NCBI GenBank assembly: GCA_030596245.1
Contig: JAUVKN010000038.1
Coordinates: 1 to 18,677 of the forward strand
Source of the DNA: Bacteroidia bacterium
GTDB taxonomy: Bacteria; Bacteroidota; Bacteroidia; Bacteroidales; GCA-2748055
Direction: 5' to 3'
Length of the DNA: 18,677 bases
Part shown: one piece after another, positions 15,467-18,677 of the stretch
How the letters are laid out: every line of letters begins with the position of its first letter
Position numbering within the stretch: the first letter of the stretch is position 1
Program-made: the position numbers and the translations under genes
The notes under the pieces: model-generated
What the model saw: only the letters and a program-made list of their open reading frames with translations
The model's database searches: none
Told to the model about the DNA's origin: nothing

Positions 15467-16426
15467 TTAAGTTCCGGACCTGATCATATTGGTAAGCTGA
15501 ACCCTGTTCTTCACGCCTGTTTTTATAAAAATGCGGTGTATGTGATCTTTCACAGTCTGCAATGAGATAAAGAGTGCATCACCGATTTCCTGGTTGGTCT
15601 GACCTTTGCATATCAACTGGATTACTTCACGTTCCCTTTTAGAAATCTCATATTTCCCTGAAAAATCAATGAGCATAGTTTCAAAATTGTCCTGAAGAGA
15701 GGAGGATTGTCCATGATATTTATCCAGGTATAGGTTGAGGAACAGGATGGGTATCAGGTGCCATGAGAGGAAGATAAATAAAAAGATATGTGAAACTACG
15801 ATATGCATGAAAATAAGAACAAATGCGGTACTGCTTACCACCACAAAAAAAAGGTACCCGGAACTGAATATCCGGATGAACCTCTTTTCATAGTGGTCCG
15901 CCATTTTCCGGGAATAAAGGATCCCTACTGCGAAAATAGTCAAATACATTGTGACCATGAATCCAATAAATACCCAGCGCTGGATTGTAATTAGAAGTTG
16001 GTATTCACCCAGTTCGAATCGAGTAAGCCTGATAACGAAAATACCATAAACGATGAAGGCAGCTATTGAAACTACAAAGTAAAATGTGGTAAAGAGCGTA
16101 GGTATTTTCTTTTGGAAAAACTCTATCATGCTCCTGAGCAGCATAAATGTTGAGAGTGAAATAAATGGAATACCAAGGAATATGGAAAATAATCTGGCAG
16201 AGTGGATCACCTTCAATTCGATTTCCATTCGGGTAAGCAGATATTCCAATATGCCTGAACCGGCCAGACTGTATGCGCCAAAAATGTATAGAAAAACCAG
16301 GTAATAAAAATAGCTGTTTACAAAGGGTACCCCGAACCGCTTCATCAATTGGAAAGAGAAAAAGATGGCAATTGCACCAGCTATAAGCGGGATAAAGAGC
16401 AGTATAATTCGCAAGGGTTCACCCAT
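15467..16426 (-). CDS. Membrane-anchored LuxR-type regulator with seven TM helices
   Basis: 319 residues. Seven hydrophobic helices at ~7-25, ~37-57, ~78-97, ~112-133, ~152-171, ~187-207 and ~213-233 are followed by a ~25-residue linker and a C-terminal LuxR/NarL HTH (~258-316: I-S-K-R-E-R-E-V-I-Q-L-I-C-K-G-Q-T-N-Q-E-I-G, L-F-I-S-L-Q-T-V-K-D-H-I-H-R-I). There is no receiver or kinase domain. The protein looks like a one-component sensor whose membrane part detects a signal and whose HTH binds DNA from the membrane. The upstream region carries three CTACTWWAG repeats, candidate autoregulatory sites. The YbaK-type gene follows 32 nt downstream. The signal and targets are unknown. Confidence 0.9.
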   Translation of the reverse strand: MGEPLRIILLFIPLIAGAIAIFFSFQLMKRFGVPFVNSYFYYLVFLYIFGAYSLAGSGILEYLLTRMEIELKVIHSARLFSIFLGIPFISLSTFMLLRSMIEFFQKKIPTLFTTFYFVVSIAAFIVYGIFVIRLTRFELGEYQLLITIQRWVFIGFMVTMYLTIFAVGILYSRKMADHYEKRFIRIFSSGYLFFVVVSSTAFVLIFMHIVVSHIFLFIFLSWHLIPILFLNLYLDKYHGQSSSLQDNFETMLIDFSGKYEISKREREVIQLICKGQTNQEIGDALFISLQTVKDHIHRIFIKTGVKNRVQLTNMIRSGT

Positions 16427-16492
16427 AATTTTACGATGGTTTTGTCAAGATACAACAATTGGATGGTTCAAAATGACCGGCCCTTGAAAATC

Positions 16493-16555
16493 CTACTTTA
16501 GTATATGGTTGGAATCATTCCTACTAAAGTTGGAAAAATAAATACACTACTTAAG
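16493..16555. promoter_or_regulatory. Three CTACTWWAG sites, two forming a perfect 9-bp inverted repeat
   Basis: CTACTTTAG (16493-16501), CTACTAAAG (16521-16529) and CTACTTAAG (16547-16555) lie 28 and 26 bp apart. The first two also form a perfect inverted repeat, ACTTTAGTA (16495-16503) with TACTAAAGT (16522-16530), with an inner GGAAT-C-ATTCC dyad (16511-16521). They lie 67-129 bp upstream of the LuxR-type start codon. Role as a binding site is inferred. Confidence 0.45.
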
Positions 16556-16642
16556 TCTATAGGATTCAGAACTCCTGGATCGTAGATTTGGTCCTGAATT
16601 ACGTTCGCTCATTGACTGCGTCGAGCTCGTAAAAACTCGGTT

Positions 16643-16663
16643 CCCCGAAGTTCTACTTCGGGG
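16643..16663. repeat. REP-like palindrome 1
   Basis: CCCCGAAGT and ACTTCGGGG form a perfect 9-bp stem around the loop TCT. An outer imperfect stem (GCTCA near 16608-16612, TGAGC at 16668-16672) and a CGAGCTCG palindrome (16622-16629) suggest a longer folded unit. GC-rich palindromes of the CCCCGnAG type recur in many environmental genomes as REP elements. Copy number in this genome cannot be seen here. Confidence 0.6.
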
Positions 16664-16702
16664 TTAGTGAGCACGAATAAAACAATATATTAATCGATGA
16701 TT

Positions 16703-16722
16703 CCCCGCAGCTTGCTGCGGGG
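16703..16722. repeat. REP-like palindrome 2
   Basis: CCCCGCAGC and GCTGCGGGG form a perfect 9-bp stem with a 2-nt TT centre. It is preceded by TT like palindrome 1, 39 nt away, and shares the CCCCG...CGGGG outer stem with it. It ends 24 nt ahead of the next start codon, so it would be in the mRNA leader of the downstream gene. Confidence 0.6.
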
Positions 16723-16746
16723 AGAGTCAATTAAAACTTTCAAAAA

Positions 16747-17433
16747 ATGGTTACAATTCTCAATAATGATAAATACGACTTCTTTCCCGATGCAGGCAGG
16801 GCCTATTCCATAGGATGGAAGGTGATCCGGGTCTATTTCGTGGAATTGCTTGTGGTTTCCATTGTATTTGCGATACTTAGTGGCCCTGTGGGTTTCTTTC
16901 AATGGCAAGTGGATCATTTTGAATGGTTCATTGTACCATTGGCAATATTTGGAATTGCTTACGGCATATTCGTCGCAGGACCCATTGGCTATGGTGTAAA
17001 TTGGGTATTTCTGAAGGCAGTTCGCGGGGAGCGAATTGAGATCAGAGACGTATTCATGGTATTTCAGAGGAATTACTGGAATGTGGTGATCGCTAATATT
17101 GTGGTGGGTGTGATTGTGGGACTGGGCCTTGTGATGCTCATCGTTCCCGGGATTATCTTTGCCTGCAGACTGGCTTTTGTACCCTACCTGGTTGTGGACA
17201 AGGAAATGGATGTAATGGATGCCCTCAGGGTCAGCTGGGACATGACCAGGGGATATGGATGGCAGATCTTTTTTATGGGCTTCCTCGCTTTCTGGGTTGT
17301 GATTGCTGGTCTGATCTGTCTATTTGTGGGTGTATTAGTTTCGCTCATGTGGATCTCAGCCGCTTTCGCATCCATGTATCATGCAGTGGAATCGAAGAAT
17401 GGAATTCCCGAGATCCGTTATACAGGTCAATAG
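16747..17433 (+). CDS. Six-TM membrane protein resembling DUF975/YciC/GDPD membrane domains
   Basis: 228 residues. After a cytoplasmic start (F-F-P-D-A-G-R-A-Y-S-I-G-W-K) come about six hydrophobic helices (~30-50, ~62-90, ~115-140, ~142-155, ~180-205, ~205-222). Conserved-looking blocks are G-P-I-G-Y-G-V-N, F-x-x-F-Q-R-N-Y-W-N-V-V-I-A, I-V-P-G-I-I-F-A-C-R-L-A-F-V-P-Y-L-V-V-D, then the D-A-L-R-V-S-W-D-M-T-R-G segment. This pattern is shared by DUF975, the YciC family and the membrane domain of glycerophosphodiester phosphodiesterases; none has a well-defined activity. No phosphodiesterase domain is attached. The ATG at 16747 follows an A-rich stretch and a REP-like hairpin. The gene converges with the T9SS cargo gene. 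Confidence 0.83.
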   Translation: MVTILNNDKYDFFPDAGRAYSIGWKVIRVYFVELLVVSIVFAILSGPVGFFQWQVDHFEWFIVPLAIFGIAYGIFVAGPIGYGVNWVFLKAVRGERIEIRDVFMVFQRNYWNVVIANIVVGVIVGLGLVMLIVPGIIFACRLAFVPYLVVDKEMDVMDALRVSWDMTRGYGWQIFFMGFLAFWVVIAGLICLFVGVLVSLMWISAAFASMYHAVESKNGIPEIRYTGQ

Positions 17434-17443
17434 AGTACCGTGA

Positions 17444-17494
17444 CCGTAAACCACTATTCGGGAATTCAATCCGAATTGACCGGTTCATGGTTAC
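17444..17494. repeat. Nested inverted repeat in the convergent gap
   Basis: An outer pair, CGTAAACCA (17444-17452) with TGGTTACG (17487-17494, one base bulged), encloses ATTCGG (17456-17461) and CCGAAT (17471-17476). There is no T-run on either side, so it is not a standard intrinsic terminator, although it lies between convergent genes (17433 and 17548). Confidence 0.35.
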
Positions 17495-17547
17495 GAAAAT
17501 GTATTGTCCTACCTGGACACAAAGAGCTGATATGCCTGAGCCAAGAT

Positions 17548-18474
17548 CTAATCTGCATCTTCTTTTAAAAACTTATGCTTATGTATTTCAGAACCGGTAT
17601 TCACCTTTAAAACATACATTCCCGGAGTCAATTGTTTGACTTTTACGGAGGGCTCTTCAACATCCTCCATCAGAACTAAATTGCCAACAATGTCAAAAAT
17701 GCATACACTGTAATTAACACCATTAACAGGTTGACCATCATTGAAGTAAATGACATTATTACATGGATTTGGATATAACACTGTTCCTGATTTGGGATTA
17801 AGAACATTATCTATACCCATGAATAAGTAATCGGGGTAACATGATTCAAATCTTGGATTTACATATTCAACTATCTGATCATGGTAACAAACAAATTCCC
17901 AGAATTCATTAGAAGTTGGAACATCTGAAATAAAGCCTATAGGACCGTTTAGAACGCTCCCAATTCCTTCAATCCAATAGTCTGTCGGAGCATGCATATA
18001 ATTCCTTGAACAATCAACCTGGTACCTTTTTCTGTACTTCTCTCCCACAAGAACTGAGTCGACATTCAGTAAGATTGAATGGATATATTCAGTCTGGCTG
18101 TGTATAATAGTATCACCAATATTTTTTGTAAAGTCGTAAAGCAAAATACTATCATATCCGGGACAACCTAATACACCAGAGCCTTTATAGTAAATTTTTT
18201 TATCACGTTCTACCAGAAGCCCCACTACTCTACTATATGGATTGGCAGTATCACCTACTTCCTCAATTAACTTTATATAAGAGACTGAATTAACTACAGA
18301 GTCTTCTCCTAACGTATATCGCAATAATGAAGTGTCCGGCATATATCCCCACGGACCAGATTCGAAGTGCATATTCCAATGAACATTTTCTGTTGGAAAT
18401 GGGAAATATTTCTGAGCAGAGCAGTAGGTGATGAATAGAAGGCCTATTGAAATTAAGTATATTCTATATAACAT
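17548..18474 (-). CDS. Secreted hypothetical protein with T9SS type A C-terminal sorting domain
   Basis: 308 residues. Residues 1-20 are a signal peptide ending ...CSA-Q. The middle (to ~225) is rich in aromatic and beta-prone segments (W-G-Y-M-P-D-T, Y-I-K-L-I-E-E, I-L-L-Y-D-F) with several Cys (C-P-G-Y-D, D-C-S-R-N-Y, F-V-C-Y-H-D, E-S-C-Y-P-D); I do not recognise a named domain. Residues ~231-308 are the sorting domain: Y-P-N-P-C-N-N, C-I-F-D-I-V-G-N-L-V, then L-T-P-G-M-Y-V-L-K-V. Expected location: cell surface or medium, via Sec then T9SS. By eye the gene is more AT-rich than its neighbours, which may indicate fast turnover or acquisition. No genes for its transport are nearby. Confidence 0.88.
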   Translation of the reverse strand: MLYRIYLISIGLLFITYCSAQKYFPFPTENVHWNMHFESGPWGYMPDTSLLRYTLGEDSVVNSVSYIKLIEEVGDTANPYSRVVGLLVERDKKIYYKGSGVLGCPGYDSILLYDFTKNIGDTIIHSQTEYIHSILLNVDSVLVGEKYRKRYQVDCSRNYMHAPTDYWIEGIGSVLNGPIGFISDVPTSNEFWEFVCYHDQIVEYVNPRFESCYPDYLFMGIDNVLNPKSGTVLYPNPCNNVIYFNDGQPVNGVNYSVCIFDIVGNLVLMEDVEEPSVKVKQLTPGMYVLKVNTGSEIHKHKFLKEDAD

Positions 18475-18522
18475 TGTTAGGGCCTTAAGGGTACGATTAG
18501 TCTAATTTACTAATTTAAATAT

Positions 18523-18541
18523 ACACCAGTTTTATTGGTGT
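18523..18541 (-). terminator. Weak hairpin after the right-edge beta-barrel gene
   Basis: ACACCA (18523-18528) and TGGTGT (18536-18541) form a 6-bp stem with a 7-nt loop. On the minus strand it follows the stop at 18566 by 24 nt and is followed by an AT-rich ATATTTAAATT rather than a clean T-run. On the plus strand the run TTATTTTTT follows, but no plus-strand gene ends here. Confidence 0.35.
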
Positions 18542-18565
18542 TTATTTTTTGGCAGTAGTTTTGTA

Positions 18566-18677
18566 TTAGAATTTGTATCCAGCACTAAATGACGGAGATG
18601 GTAATATTGGCCAACTAAGAAATAGATTAATACCTCCTCTGAAAAACCAACCCTTATTTTTTTGATATCTGTACATT
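18566..18677 (-). CDS. C-terminal end of a probable outer-membrane beta-barrel protein (5' part outside window)
   Basis: The minus strand is open from the right edge to a TAA at 18568-18566, giving 36 residues. They read as alternating beta-strands (Y-R-Y, then G-W-F-F-R-G-G-I-N-L-F-L) and end in S-A-G-Y-K-F. A terminal aromatic residue after a G-Y-x-F strand is the usual end of Bacteroidota outer-membrane barrels. Too little is visible to name a family. Confidence 0.6.
   Translation of the reverse strand, partial: MYRYQKNKGWFFRGGINLFLSWPILPSPSFSAGYKF

Larger units (their letters stand above)
16427..16746. other. Divergent intergenic region between the LuxR-type and six-TM genes
   Basis: 320 bp without a credible gene. 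The LuxR-proximal half (16493-16555) contains the repeated CTACTWWAG sites. The other half contains two REP-like palindromes. A weak -7-like TATCTTGA is seen on the minus strand near 16455-16448, with a TTG at a rather short distance. I see no good promoter for the plus-strand gene. Confidence 0.6.

Noticed and set aside
16690..16917. Minus-strand 75-codon open frame across the second REP-like palindrome
   Set aside because: It overlaps the start of the six-TM membrane protein gene and has no protein-like features.
1..18677. CRISPR arrays, tRNA/rRNA genes, insertion sequences or prophage genes
   Set aside because: No regularly spaced repeats, tRNA-like cloverleaf, transposase or phage protein signature was seen on either strand.

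Overview
The window looks like chromosomal DNA of an anaerobic or facultatively fermentative member of the Bacteroidota, probably Bacteroidales/Marinilabiliales-like. The evidence is two secreted proteins with type IX secretion (T9SS) C-terminal sorting domains, a huge HTCS-like beta-propeller sensor, a BlaI/M56-TonB regulatory pair, promoter elements of the Bacteroidota TAnnTTTG type, and a trimeric [FeFe] hydrogenase operon. Taxonomy is inferred from gene content only. There are no rRNA, tRNA, CRISPR or intact insertion sequence features.

Layout. 1-4167 (minus): a small SRPBCC/AHSA1-type protein followed 4 nt later by a very large sensor that runs off the left edge. In the 1260 codons visible, the sensor has a signal peptide, two tandem family-3 solute-binding (Venus-flytrap) domains, about 14 propeller blades, a Y_Y_Y domain and a membrane helix. 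4301-6883 (plus): a secreted DUF3160 protein with a T9SS signal. 6889-10551 (minus): a BlaI-type repressor, a translationally coupled M56 metalloprotease/TonB protein, a strong intrinsic terminator, a TPR protein and a DUF2721 membrane protein. 10902-14361 (plus): hydC-hydB-hydA, an NAD(P)H-linked [FeFe] hydrogenase, divergent from blaI. 14498-16426 (minus): a 7-TM LuxR-type regulator, a YbaK/ProX-type tRNA-editing protein and a small membrane protein. 16747-17433 (plus): a six-helix membrane protein preceded by two REP-like palindromes. 17548-18474 (minus): a second small T9SS cargo protein. 18566-18677 (minus): the last 36 residues of a probable outer-membrane beta-barrel protein cut by the right edge.

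How the parts work together. HydC, HydB and HydA together would move electrons between NADH and protons, with H2 evolution as a fermentative electron sink. HydB is short and lacks the extra ferredoxin domains usual in electron-bifurcating enzymes, so plain NADH-linked chemistry is possible. No HydE/F/G maturases are in view. The BlaI-M56 pair is probably a self-regulated protease-repressor switch. Its promoter carries a regular array of four AACTAA/TTAGTT half-sites exactly 10 bp apart, overlapping the predicted -33 element and stopping just short of the -7 element. No beta-lactamase is present, so a resistance role should not be assumed. The two points most worth following up are the double flytrap plus double propeller sensor and this phased operator array.
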